From Bacteroidota bacterium (GTDB taxonomy: Bacteria > Bacteroidota > Bacteroidia > NS11-12g > UBA955): DNA of 64,000 nt. Made by a program: the position numbers and the translations under genes. Each line of letters opens with the position of its first letter. Positions within the stretch are counted from its first letter, which is position 1. The stretch is from NCBI GenBank assembly GCA_027488835.1, contig JAIYAW010000001.1, positions 424,254 through 488,253 on the forward strand, read 5' to 3'. Below, in pieces: positions 8,443-16,564 of the stretch. The notes beneath the pieces were generated by a model. The model searched no databases. It was not told where the DNA came from and saw only the letters and a list, made by a program, of their open reading frames with translations.

Positions 8443-9639
8443 ATGGCATTGAAATTCAAAATCATTCATCTCTATTTTCTCGGAATTATTGCAACGCTAT
8501 TGTCGCAGCTTCCATTATTTATAGAAAATGGGACGAGTCAATACTTTCAAATTGTTTGGATTCTGCCAATAATGGGTTTGTTTTATGTGAAACATTTTAG
8601 GTTAAATAAAGTAATTGTTAGTTTGTTGATTGTAACAATTTTATTGACTGTATTTGTTGTTTTAATGTCGTTTTTTAATACAAATTTATATTTTAAATCT
8701 CCGCATTTGATAAATATTATTAAGAGTCTTTTTATTTTGATTATATCTTTTAACTATTCATTTTTTGTGGATATTGATTTCTTTAGCAATAAAATGGGTT
8801 GGATTTCCTTTTTGTTGGGTTCAATTATTTGCTTTAGTGTTTATGTCCAAGTTTTAAATAGCAACATTGCAATCACGGATAGGACTTATGCTTATGCTGC
8901 GAAGAATTCAGTTTCACAAATAATAATAAGTTGTTTAATCATTACTTTCTTTTTTGTTTCAAATCAAAGCAACCTTTGGGGAATGATGTTGAAATTATTG
9001 AAATTTGTGTTTATTGCGTTTGGCATTTATGTACTCTTCATTTTGAAGAGTAGGGCAACGATTTTAGGACTTATTTTTTTTATATGGGTAATTTTTAAAA
9101 GAAAAGACGCCTCGCCGAAATATTTTCTGATCCTATTTCTTTGTCTCTTTGTCATAACATTATTTTTTTTTAATGACTTGAGAAATTTACTCTTTTATAA
9201 TATCATTTTTGCTGGACGTGATTTGAATGATTTGAATGACGCGACAAGCGGTAGAATTGGCTTTTTTTCTGATTTTCCCGATTTATTTTTAGATAATATG
9301 TTTCTTGGTCATGGTTTTATTTTTAATGAAAGTTTTCCATTATCTGTGCTTTTAGATTATGGGATCATTGGCGGGACAATGGTATTTTATTTCGCATTAA
9401 TTCCTTTAGTTTACCTGAAACAAATGTGGAATTTAAGTAATTATAACTTATCAGCTGTTTTTATTTCATTGGTATTAATATACTATTTTAACTCTTTGTT
9501 TGAACAGCAGGCACCTTTTGGCCCTGGCGCTAAGAACTTTTTTTTGTGGGTTTTTCTGGGTTTTGTAATGTTTAGATGCGACGATTTATTTCTAAAATTC
9601 AACAGCGACAAATGTGAACCAATTCTGCAGGTAAAATGA
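8443..9639 (+). CDS. O-antigen ligase/polymerase-like membrane protein (Wzy candidate)
   Basis: A 398-residue very hydrophobic protein with about ten predicted membrane helices and one larger periplasmic loop at about 255-300 (DATSGRIGFFSDFPDLFLDNMFLGHGF). The SGR...GHGF arrangement followed by SVLLDYGIIGGTMVFYF resembles the WzyC/Wzy_C superfamily loop. Sequence conservation in this family is low, so the call rests on topology, that loop and position between a flippase and glycosyltransferases. It would join repeat units at the periplasmic face. It is very AT-rich, more so than housekeeping genes in the window. Confidence 0.75.
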   Translation: MALKFKIIHLYFLGIIATLLSQLPLFIENGTSQYFQIVWILPIMGLFYVKHFRLNKVIVSLLIVTILLTVFVVLMSFFNTNLYFKSPHLINIIKSLFILIISFNYSFFVDIDFFSNKMGWISFLLGSIICFSVYVQVLNSNIAITDRTYAYAAKNSVSQIIISCLIITFFFVSNQSNLWGMMLKLLKFVFIAFGIYVLFILKSRATILGLIFFIWVIFKRKDASPKYFLILFLCLFVITLFFFNDLRNLLFYNIIFAGRDLNDLNDATSGRIGFFSDFPDLFLDNMFLGHGFIFNESFPLSVLLDYGIIGGTMVFYFALIPLVYLKQMWNLSNYNLSAVFISLVLIYYFNSLFEQQAPFGPGAKNFFLWVFLGFVMFRCDDLFLKFNSDKCEPILQVK

Positions 9640-9720
9640 GTTTAATTTTTATTTTGTTTGTGACGAATTTAACATTTATCGTATGATTTTAACAAAAACA
9701 CAAAAGAACTAACTTTACCC

Positions 9721-10752
9721 ATGAAAATTATATTTCTCGTAATCGATTACATGCCGCATCAATTAACATCGATTAATGCATTAATTGAAAACTATAATGT
9801 GGAGGTACATTCAATCACTTTTAAAAAGTCGATACCCTCAAAAGTTCTACCTAAACATTTTTATTATCAATATAATGAAACTGAACGTTCCTTATTTCTT
9901 AAATTAATACTAGATTTAAAACCTGACGCATTGGTTGTTGCTGGATGGTTAGTTAGCGACTTTACTTGGTTGTCTAAGCATATACGAAAATATCTTGACA
10001 TTCCTGTTATTGCTTATTCTGATACCCCTTGGTATGGCACTTTCAGGCAAAAAATCAATTGTTTAATAAGTCCTCTACATTTGAAAAAAGCCTTTACCCA
10101 CATTTGGGTCGCAGGAATATATCAATTCGAATATGCAAGGAGATTGGGGTTTGCAAAATCCAATATTTTGTTTAACGCATTAAGTTGTAGTCCTGCATTT
10201 TTCGGTAAACAAATCAATAAATTGAATGTTGGCCAAATTAAGAATAAAAAATTGTTATTTATAGGGCGTTTTGTAAATGTAAAAGGCATAGATCTTTTGC
10301 TTGAGGCATGGGCAAATATTCAGAATAAACAAGGTTGGGAATTAACTTTGATTGGAGAAGGTCCATTAAAACCTAATAAAAATTTAGAGGCGGTAATTGT
10401 AAAGGATTATATGGATAATCATGAATTAATTCTTGAAATGACCAATGCCAATTGTTTTATTTTACCGTCGATTTTTGAACCTTGGGGTGTAGTTCTGCAT
10501 GAGGCTGCAGCAATGGGTCTTCCTTTAATTGCGACCAATGCCTGTGGAGCAATCCCACATTTTTTAGTGAATAATTTTAATGGATATGTTGTTGAACCAG
10601 ATATAAAATCAATTCAAGATGCTATTTTTAAAATGATAAATCTTAACAAAGAAAAATTGTTCGAATTTTCAGAAAATAGCCGGCTACTGGCTTCTAATAT
10701 TACTCCAGATAAGGGAGCTTCCTCTATTTATTCAATTATTTCTAAATCATGA
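9721..10752 (+). CDS. Glycosyltransferase, GT4/GT-B type
   Basis: A 343-residue cytoplasmic glycosyltransferase. The C-terminal half has the GT-B nucleotide-sugar binding domain: LLFIGRFVNVKGIDLLLEAW (about 178-197), LTLIGEGPL, and the EPWGVVLHEAAAMGLPLIATNACG segment carrying the two-glutamate E-x7-E motif of GT4 enzymes. The N-terminal acceptor domain is diverged. Donor and acceptor cannot be read from sequence. An 81-nt gap separates it from the polymerase gene, with no convincing promoter. Its TGA overlaps the next ATG (ATGA). Confidence 0.87.
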   Translation: MKIIFLVIDYMPHQLTSINALIENYNVEVHSITFKKSIPSKVLPKHFYYQYNETERSLFLKLILDLKPDALVVAGWLVSDFTWLSKHIRKYLDIPVIAYSDTPWYGTFRQKINCLISPLHLKKAFTHIWVAGIYQFEYARRLGFAKSNILFNALSCSPAFFGKQINKLNVGQIKNKKLLFIGRFVNVKGIDLLLEAWANIQNKQGWELTLIGEGPLKPNKNLEAVIVKDYMDNHELILEMTNANCFILPSIFEPWGVVLHEAAAMGLPLIATNACGAIPHFLVNNFNGYVVEPDIKSIQDAIFKMINLNKEKLFEFSENSRLLASNITPDKGASSIYSIISKS

Positions 10753-11882
10753 AAATAATTCACGTAGTTTCTTCCATCGATGAGTCAACAGGTGGGCCTG
10801 CCAGGAGTATCACAACAGCTGTTCAAGGTTTATTGGACCTGATCGAAATTGATGTCCAAATTTTTACAGGAAAATCAAAAAAGCCGGTAACTGAATTGTT
10901 GAAACATTCTGATAGAGTGCTTAACTTTTTTAATTTGGAATTTTTAGGCAAATTTGAAAATTTCAGTCAAAGTTTTGTTCAAACGGATCATTTGATTCTT
11001 CATGGGCATGGAATGTGGGATTTACCAATACACCAAATGAGTTTGCTTGCGAGAAAACATAAAATACCATACATTCTAACTTCACATGGAATGCTAGAGC
11101 CTTGGGCCCTTGCTCATAAGGGGTTTAAAAAGAAGTTAGCGCTACTTGCTTACCAGGCAAAGGATTTAAATTTTGCAAATTGTATTCAAGCTACCTCAGA
11201 AATGGAGGCAGAGAATATCCGAAAATTGGGTTTTAAAAATCCAATTGCAATTATTCCTAACGGAATTCGAGTTTCTGAATATCCAGTTAATTCAGTGAAT
11301 AATGAAACTAGAAGAGTATTGTTTCTTTCAAGAATTCACCAAGTAAAAGGGTTGGAGTTTTTAATAGAAGCCTGGTTGAGATTGCCTTTCGATATCAGAA
11401 GAAATTGGAAATTAGAAATTGCCGGTAACGGAGAAGATTTATATGTCAAACAAATAAGACAATTAATATCAAATATGAATCTCGAAAATGAGGTTTCCTT
11501 TTTGGGTCCATTGTTTGATGATAAAAAATTGGAAGCCTATTCAAATGCAGATGTTTTTGTTTTACCTACATTTAGTGAGAATTTTGGGATGGTCGTTGCT
11601 GAGGCAATGGCAAGTGGATTGCCTGTTATAACCACCAAAGGAACTCCTTGGGAGGAATTAGAAACTATGAATGCGGGTTGGTGGATTGATATTGGCGTTG
11701 ATCCTCTGGTAGTTGCATTGTCTGACGCAATGGCTCAATCAAAAGAGACTTTATCAAACATGGGACAAAACGGTAGAAAATTAATTGAAGAAAAATATAG
11801 TGTTGAAATAGTTTCCCAACAAATGTTCGCGCTCTATGAATGGTTACTTCAGAAAGGTCCTAAACCTAATTTTGTTATATGA
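10749..11882 (+). CDS. Glycosyltransferase, GT4/GT-B type
   Basis: A 377-residue glycosyltransferase with a recognisable N-terminal GT-B acceptor domain (VVSSIDESTGGPARSITT, ILHGHGMWDLPIHQMSLLARKHKIPYILTSHGMLEPWAL) and the C-terminal donor domain (VLFLSRIHQVKGLEFLIEAWLRL, ENFGMVVAEAMASGLPVITTKGTPW). The GGP near the N-terminus and SHGMLEPW are frequent in enzymes adjacent to WcaF-type acetyltransferases, and such a gene follows here. It overlaps both neighbours by 4 nt, indicating translational coupling. Confidence 0.88.
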   Translation: MKIIHVVSSIDESTGGPARSITTAVQGLLDLIEIDVQIFTGKSKKPVTELLKHSDRVLNFFNLEFLGKFENFSQSFVQTDHLILHGHGMWDLPIHQMSLLARKHKIPYILTSHGMLEPWALAHKGFKKKLALLAYQAKDLNFANCIQATSEMEAENIRKLGFKNPIAIIPNGIRVSEYPVNSVNNETRRVLFLSRIHQVKGLEFLIEAWLRLPFDIRRNWKLEIAGNGEDLYVKQIRQLISNMNLENEVSFLGPLFDDKKLEAYSNADVFVLPTFSENFGMVVAEAMASGLPVITTKGTPWEELETMNAGWWIDIGVDPLVVALSDAMAQSKETLSNMGQNGRKLIEEKYSVEIVSQQMFALYEWLLQKGPKPNFVI

Positions 11883-12433
11883 AAACTGTTGATTTATCAA
11901 TTTATAAAAACCAATTTGGTTTTAAAAATAAATTAACTCGTTTACTTTGGAACATTGTCTGGCTATTTCTGGCTAAGCCCTTTCCAAGAAGTTTGGGGAA
12001 TCAATGGAAGTTGTTTTTACTTAGAACTTTTGGGGCAAAAATCCACTCAACGGCTGTAGTGTATTCAACTGTGCATATTTACATGCCTTGGAATTTAGAA
12101 ATGGCTGAATATTCGTGTTTGTCCCCTGAAGTCGATTGTTACAATGTTGCAAAAATTACTATAGGCGCTCATTCAACTGTATCTCAAAAGACTTATTTGT
12201 GCACTGCTTCTCACGATATTACGAAGTCAAATCATCCGTTGATTTATTCACCAATAATTATCCAAGATCAAGCTTGGATAGGAGCTTCGGTTTTTATTGG
12301 AATGGGAGTTAATATTGGTCAGGGTGCGGTAATTGGAGCTACTTCATCAGTTTATAAAAATGTAGAACCATGGACTGTGGTGGGAGGGAATCCAGCTAGA
12401 TTCATTAAGAAAAGAGTAATTAATAATGGTTGA
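11879..12433 (+). CDS. WcaF-like hexapeptide-repeat acetyltransferase
   Basis: A 184-residue left-handed beta-helix acyltransferase. The segments TVHIYMPWNLEMAEYSCLSPEVDCYNVAKITIGAHSTVSQKTYLCTASHDI and IIIQDQAWIGASVFIGMGVNIGQGAVIGATSSVYKNVEPWTVVGGNPARFIKKR carry the hexapeptide pattern. The His in CTASHD is the likely catalytic base. The closest family by pattern is the colanic-acid WcaF type, which O-acetylates a sugar of the repeat unit. It overlaps the upstream glycosyltransferase by 4 nt and the next gene by up to 8 nt. Confidence 0.85.
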   Translation: MKTVDLSIYKNQFGFKNKLTRLLWNIVWLFLAKPFPRSLGNQWKLFLLRTFGAKIHSTAVVYSTVHIYMPWNLEMAEYSCLSPEVDCYNVAKITIGAHSTVSQKTYLCTASHDITKSNHPLIYSPIIIQDQAWIGASVFIGMGVNIGQGAVIGATSSVYKNVEPWTVVGGNPARFIKKRVINNG

Positions 12434-13331
12434 AAATCGAATGGATATAACCGTAATTGTATTAACTTTTAATGAAAAATTGCACATTGAGAGATGTATA
12501 AATAACCTAAATCAATTTGTAAAACGAATTGTAGTAGTAGACTCTATTTCTACCGATGGTACCCAAGAATTGGCTCGAAACTTAGGAGCCACTGTTTTGT
12601 CAAACCAATTTGTAAATCATGCAAATCAATTTAATTGGGCCCTTCAAAATATTAAATTTGAAACGGAATGGGTTATGAAAATTGATGCAGATGAATATTT
12701 ATTGCCTGACCTTGTTGAAGAATTAAGCCGTAAATTGTTAACTGTTAATAGAAACGTAAATGGAATAGTTTTTAAAAGAAAACATATTTTTTTGGGAAAT
12801 CCCATGATTCGTGGTTCATATCCTGTTAAATTACTTAGGTTGTTTAGAATAGGTTTTGGTAAGTGTGAAGATCGTTGGATGGATGAGCATTTGGAAATTA
12901 CAGAAGGTGAAACAATTGAACTTAATGGAGATTTTGTTGATCATAATTTAAATCCACTTAATTGGTGGATTCAAAAACATAATGGTTATTCAATTCGGGA
13001 AGCGATTGAATTGTTAAATTTAGAATTACCTTTATTACAGGTTTCAAACAATGCCGGTATATTATCTTTACAAGCGGAACAAAAACGACAGAAAAAGTTA
13101 AAGTATGCCCGAATGCCTCTTTTCTGGCGGGCATTTTTCTATTTTATTTACAGGTATTTTTATAAATTGGGATTTTTAGAAGGGAAGGAAGGTTTCTTGT
13201 GGCATTTTTTACAAGGTTGGTGGTATAGAACCCTAGTTGATGCTAAAATTTTTGAAATTAAAAAGAGCTGTGGAAATGATCCTGAAAAAATTAAAAAGTA
13301 TATCTCAGACAATTACAATATCCGATTGTGA
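12426..13331 (+). CDS. Glycosyltransferase family 2 (WaaE/KdtX-like)
   Basis: A 301-residue GT-A enzyme. The N-terminus MDITVIVLTFNEKLHIERCI, VDSISTDGTQELA and MKIDADEYLLPDLV (DxD-type metal site) define the GT2 fold. The pattern NQFNWAL and the C-terminal hydrophobic segment FWRAFFYFIYRYFYKLGFLEGKEGFLWHFLQGWWY resemble the WaaE-like group of membrane-associated sugar transferases. A second ATG at 12441 (MDITVIV) begins exactly where the fold does and would remove the 8-nt overlap with the preceding gene, so either start is possible. The stop overlaps the next GTG (GTGA). Confidence 0.87.
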   Translation: MVENRMDITVIVLTFNEKLHIERCINNLNQFVKRIVVVDSISTDGTQELARNLGATVLSNQFVNHANQFNWALQNIKFETEWVMKIDADEYLLPDLVEELSRKLLTVNRNVNGIVFKRKHIFLGNPMIRGSYPVKLLRLFRIGFGKCEDRWMDEHLEITEGETIELNGDFVDHNLNPLNWWIQKHNGYSIREAIELLNLELPLLQVSNNAGILSLQAEQKRQKKLKYARMPLFWRAFFYFIYRYFYKLGFLEGKEGFLWHFLQGWWYRTLVDAKIFEIKKSCGNDPEKIKKYISDNYNIRL

Positions 13332-14077
13332 AAATTTCGATCATAACCGCAACATTCAATAGTGAAAAATTTATAGAGAATTGCTTGAATTCAATATTGA
13401 ATCAAACATATTCGCACTTTGAAATAATTATTGTAGATGGCAAATCTTCTGATAGAACCGTTCAAATTATCAATTCGTTTAGCGATTCGAGAATTCGAAT
13501 GGTTTCAGAAAAAGACAGTGGGATTTATTATGCGCTGAATAAAGGTTTGGCTCTTTGTTCCGGAGATATCATTGGTTTTTTGCATTCCGATGATTTCTTT
13601 TGTGATACCAATGTCCTTCAAAACATAGCAAATGAATTTTATTCCAAACCTTCATTGGATGGTTGTTATGGAAATCTTAAGTATGTGCATCATGTTCAAA
13701 CGAATAAGGTAATGAGAGATTGGAGATCAAAGTTGTTTAGCGAGAAAAACTTGAAATTTGGGTGGATGCCTCCACACCCTACCTTGTTTCTAAAAAAGGA
13801 AGTTTATCAATTAGTTGGTAATTTCAATACGCGCTTTCGTATTGCCGCTGATTATGATTTTCTATTGAGAATATTTCATCAACCGAAGTTGAAAATTTCT
13901 CATTTGGACATTTATATTACCAACATGAGAATTGGTGGCGCAAGCAACGGTAGTCTAAAGTCTATTTTCAGGAAATCAAAAGAAGACTATTTGGTGATTT
14001 CACAATTTAAACTTTTGGGTTGGATTACATTGATATTTAAGAATTTACGAAAAATTCCGCAGTTATTTAATTTTTAG
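13328..14077 (+). CDS. Glycosyltransferase family 2
   Basis: A 249-residue GT-A enzyme starting with GTG: MKISIITATFNSEKFIENCLNSILNQTYSHFEIIIVDGKSSDRT, then EKDSGIYYALNKGLALCSGDIIGFLHSDDFF with the DD metal-binding pair, and GWMPPHPTLFLKKEVYQLVGNFNTRFRIAADYDFLLRIF. This is the WcaA/PssE-like GT2 pattern. It overlaps the preceding GT2 stop by 4 nt and is the last gene of the operon, followed by a terminator about 50 nt downstream. Confidence 0.87.
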   Translation: MKISIITATFNSEKFIENCLNSILNQTYSHFEIIIVDGKSSDRTVQIINSFSDSRIRMVSEKDSGIYYALNKGLALCSGDIIGFLHSDDFFCDTNVLQNIANEFYSKPSLDGCYGNLKYVHHVQTNKVMRDWRSKLFSEKNLKFGWMPPHPTLFLKKEVYQLVGNFNTRFRIAADYDFLLRIFHQPKLKISHLDIYITNMRIGGASNGSLKSIFRKSKEDYLVISQFKLLGWITLIFKNLRKIPQLFNF

Positions 14078-14125
14078 AATGTAACAACTATTTGGTTCTT
14101 TGAACCCCCATAATTAATTTACTAC

Positions 14126-14147
14126 AAGCCGCTTCGCGGCTTTTTTT
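14126..14147 (+). terminator. Terminator of the polysaccharide operon
   Basis: AAGCCGC-TTC-GCGGCTT stem-loop followed by a run of T. It closes the plus-strand operon. Confidence 0.88.
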
Positions 14148-14267
14148 ATGTCCCTTATAATTGAGTTTGTCAAAAAAACATAAAACACAAATAATCAAAA
14201 TTGGATATAAAATATGGAATTAATCAAATTCTACATTTATAAAATTTCAAACAATATAAATAAAGAA

Positions 14268-14750
14268 TTAAAATAAATTTCTTTTGACAACAGCTGGAAC
14301 ACCTGCCGCTAAAACTCCAGGTGGAATATTTTTGGTTACAACGGAACCAGCTGCAATAATTGATCCATCACCAATTGTAATTCCATGTAAAATGGTAGCA
14401 CCGCATCCAATCCAAACACCGTTTCCTATTATAATATTCTCTGAATAGCCTTCACCAGCAGCCTGTAAAATACTTCCAATTTTGTGAGTTCCTGTAACAA
14501 TACTAACACGCGAAGATATATCGCAGTTCTGGCCAATTGTAACCGTACTCTTTCCTCCAGTAATCATTGTTTCATCACCAATAAAAGTATTATCACCGAT
14601 AATTAAATTTACGGCATTAACCCTAATTCTGGCAACCCTAACATTTTTCCCAACAACGGCTCCGCTAAAAGTTAATAAAAGTCTTTTTAGGGAGAAAAGT
14701 CTCGAACTTGGAAGAAAAAATAATATTAAATTGACTATATATTGAATCAT
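14268..14750 (-). CDS. Hexapeptide-repeat acyltransferase (WbbJ-like)
   Basis: A 160-residue acyltransferase with a hydrophobic N-terminus (MIQYIVNLILFFLPSS) and the left-handed beta-helix core: LIIGDNTFIGDETMITGGKSTVTIGQNCDISSRVSIVTGTHKIGS, then IIIGNGVWIGCGATILHGITIGDGSIIAAGSVVTKNIPPGVLAAGVPAVVKR. The His in TGTHK is the probable catalytic residue. It lies downstream of the XRE gene on the same strand with an 18-nt gap, so the two likely form an operon convergent with the polysaccharide operon. The likely role is O-acetylation of a surface glycan; the substrate is unknown. Confidence 0.85.
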   Translation of the reverse strand: MIQYIVNLILFFLPSSRLFSLKRLLLTFSGAVVGKNVRVARIRVNAVNLIIGDNTFIGDETMITGGKSTVTIGQNCDISSRVSIVTGTHKIGSILQAAGEGYSENIIIGNGVWIGCGATILHGITIGDGSIIAAGSVVTKNIPPGVLAAGVPAVVKRNLF

Positions 14751-14768
14751 AAAAAAACTGACTTTTAC

Positions 14769-15173
14769 TTAGCTATTTTTCTTCATAAGAAGGTCAATCA
14801 TTTTGTTTTGACGTTCTACAACTTCATTGAGGGATTTTATTTGCGTCAATAATAAATCTCTTTCTTCGTTTGGAAGACCGTAATTATTTACAATACCGTT
14901 CGGTGCGGAATTTGACATGGTATTGATGTTGAAAATAATGCTTTCATCGAACTGCAAAATATCAATTGCAGAAATCCCTAAAATAGCAGCAATTTCTTCC
15001 AATCGGTCAATTTTGATGGCAGATTCGCCGCGTTCAATTTTACCGTATCCATTTGTGGTGATTCCCAATTGTTTGGCAACGGATTCTTGTTTAATACCTT
15101 TTATCTCGCGTATTTTTCGAAGATTATCGCCGATTTTTTGGTACTTACTTGGGTTTTCCATTTCAACATTCAT
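14769..15173 (-). CDS. XRE-family helix-turn-helix regulator with C-terminal coiled coil
   Basis: A 134-residue DNA-binding protein. The HTH_3 domain spans about 10-70 (IGDNLRKIREIKGIKQESVAKQLGITTNGYGKIERGESAIKIDRLEEIAAIL), followed by a linker and a short C-terminal coiled coil (NEERDLLLTQIKSLNEVVERQNKMIDLLMKK). It probably controls itself and the downstream acyltransferase through the operator-like element 10-46 nt upstream of its start. A deleted paralogue lies on the other side of the polysaccharide locus in the same orientation. The MNVEMEN start could instead be the internal Met at codon 5. Regulation of the polysaccharide genes is an inference from position. Confidence 0.9.
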   Translation of the reverse strand: MNVEMENPSKYQKIGDNLRKIREIKGIKQESVAKQLGITTNGYGKIERGESAIKIDRLEEIAAILGISAIDILQFDESIIFNINTMSNSAPNGIVNNYGLPNEERDLLLTQIKSLNEVVERQNKMIDLLMKKNS

Positions 15174-15182
15174 TGTGAGTGT

Positions 15183-15219
15183 AAATATACAAACTAACAG
15201 GAACTTTTTACAAACTAAG
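15183..15219. promoter_or_regulatory. Operator/promoter of the XRE gene, copy B of three
   Basis: ATATACAAACTAACAGGAAC followed by TTTTTACAAACT. Read on the XRE gene strand this is GTTTGTAAAAAGTTCCTGTT then AGTTTGTATATTTAC. TTTG as -33 and TATATTTA as -7 sit 21 nt apart with the conserved AAAAAGTTCC in the spacer, so a protein bound there would block the promoter. Near-identical sequences at 2731-2763 and 44476-44507. Confidence 0.6.
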
Positions 15220-15335
15220 AATTTTATGCGATGAATTAGATTTGTAGGGGGATGAATGGTTTTGGATTTTGACTTTTGGAATTGCAGTTAAACATAATTG
15301 GAATCAAAATTGATTTACAGAAAAATATTTAAAAG

Positions 15336-15503
15336 GTGATTTTCGTGAAATTGAAGATTATAAATCAAGAAAAAATTGAAAAAGCAATTTTTCGTGGAAC
15401 TTTTGTAGCCATGATTTTGATTGTTGTCATCGGGGCTATAATTCTTTTGTCAGAAATTGGAATTTTCAGAAATGATACCAAATACTTATTTTTACAAATG
15501 TAA
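15336..15503 (+). CDS. Possible small single-pass membrane protein, GTG start
   Basis: A 55-codon frame starting at GTG (alternative GTG at 15345): a short basic N-terminus (KLKIINQEKIEKAIFRGTF), one hydrophobic helix (VAMILIVVIGAIILLSEIGIF) and a short tail. It lies in the 550-nt gap between the XRE operator and the tRNA-Leu terminator and is too short for the ORF track. The only in-frame ATGs are inside the helix or at the end. A GG before the start is the only ribosome-binding hint. I do not recognise a family. It may be a remnant; the rest of the gap shows nothing else. Confidence 0.3.
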   Translation: MIFVKLKIINQEKIEKAIFRGTFVAMILIVVIGAIILLSEIGIFRNDTKYLFLQM

Positions 15504-15692
15504 ATTCTAACGGCACTGGAGACATACTAAATAGGAAAATTTGTGTCAGCAACAAAATCAATCTTCATTATTTCTCACAGAAAATTGATATTATAATCCA
15601 TCGATGTTCCGTTTGAGTTTGCCAAAATACTTGGCTATATTTTAGGTGTGTTCTTTCTATTTGATTAATCAATGATAAACAATCGCAAAATC

Positions 15693-15720
15693 AAAAAAGG
15701 CTGCATTTGCAGCCTTTTTT
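15693..15720 (-). terminator. Terminator of tRNA-Leu
   Basis: AAAAAAGGCTGC-ATTT-GCAGCCTTTTTT hairpin immediately 3' of the tRNA on its strand. It has the same stem and loop as the queA terminator at 2484-2512; the two bracket the polysaccharide locus. Confidence 0.85.
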
Positions 15721-15722
15721 TG

Positions 15723-15806
15723 TGCCCAGTACTGGATTCGAACCAGCACATTCTTTCGAACTCCACCCCCTCAAGATGGCGTGTCTACCAATTTCACCAA
15801 CTGGGC
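15723..15806 (-). tRNA. tRNA-Leu (anticodon GAG)
   Basis: The reverse strand gives GCCCAGTTGGTGAAATTGG... ...CTGGTTCGAATCCAGTACTGGGCA, 84 nt, with 7-bp acceptor pairing (GCCCAGT/ACTGGGC), discriminator A, a long class II variable arm and a T-arm with GTTCGAATC. The anticodon stem CCATC/GGTGG encloses the loop TTGAGGG, giving GAG, which decodes CUC/CUU leucine. The 3' CCA is not encoded. Confidence 0.96.
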
Positions 15807-15865
15807 AAGAAGACTACAAATATAACCAATTTTAGGCGATTCTAAAAATGATACGCCCCTTATTC

Positions 15866-16561
15866 TTAGCGCTTTTTGTAAAAATACTGAGGATATACAC
15901 TCTGTGCAATCACAAATAACGCAATGGGTACAATGGCAAAATACCACATGTACAATTGCTTTTCTCCCAAGTATTCACTCGGTAAAAAGTAATGCGCAAA
16001 CACCCCTCCAATCAATAACCCGCCCAAATGTCCCTCATGAGAAATGCGATTTCTATCCGGAGTTTGTGTCAATACAATGCTGCCCAAGGTGTAAATAATT
16101 CCAAAGATCCATGCCGGTATCATTACAGGGAACAACATCAATCCAATTTGCATGTCGGGATATAAAAACATACCCACCATGATCAATCCACTTACCCCGC
16201 CCGAGGCACCAACTGCCTGGTAATTCAACTCTTCTCTGCGCACCCAAAGTGGCAACAAAGATCCGCCTGCAACCGATAAAACAAAGATGATCCAAGACCA
16301 AAACGCACCAAAAAATTGCTCAATAACGGGACCAAAATAATAAATACCGATGCCATTCATGATCAAATGAACGATACCGCCATGGATGAGTGCGGGAGAC
16401 AAAATGCGGTAATACTGTTTGTTTTTGCGGATTTGAAAACTGCTAAAAAGCAAATTATCGGCAATTTTGGGATTTCCCATGGTGCCAAAATATACCAAGG
16501 TGATAAGTGCAATTAATCCGTAAGTAAAAGGATATTCAACGTGAATGTGAGATAGGTTCAT
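15866..16561 (-). CDS. Rhomboid-family intramembrane serine protease
   Basis: A 231-residue protein with six or more hydrophobic helices. The active-site Ser is in QAVGASGGVSGLI (GxSG motif, near residue 120) and the catalytic His in SHEGHLGGLLIGG (near 185-190). HLIMNGIGIYYFGP supplies the conserved His and Asn of the second helix. Rhomboids cleave membrane-embedded substrates. The length and motif spacing are normal, so it should be active. The stop is 59 nt from the tRNA-Leu gene, and its ATG lies 3 nt after the stop of the GIN-domain lipoprotein gene, so those two probably share a transcript. Confidence 0.92.
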   Translation of the reverse strand: MNLSHIHVEYPFTYGLIALITLVYFGTMGNPKIADNLLFSSFQIRKNKQYYRILSPALIHGGIVHLIMNGIGIYYFGPVIEQFFGAFWSWIIFVLSVAGGSLLPLWVRREELNYQAVGASGGVSGLIMVGMFLYPDMQIGLMLFPVMIPAWIFGIIYTLGSIVLTQTPDRNRISHEGHLGGLLIGGVFAHYFLPSEYLGEKQLYMWYFAIVPIALFVIAQSVYPQYFYKKR

Positions 16562-16564
16562 AGA

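Noticed and set aside
2484-15806. tRNA-Leu as the attachment site of an integrated island covering the polysaccharide locus
   Set aside because: No integrase gene and no duplicate of the tRNA 3' end at the left border; only the terminator hairpin is shared, which is weak evidence.
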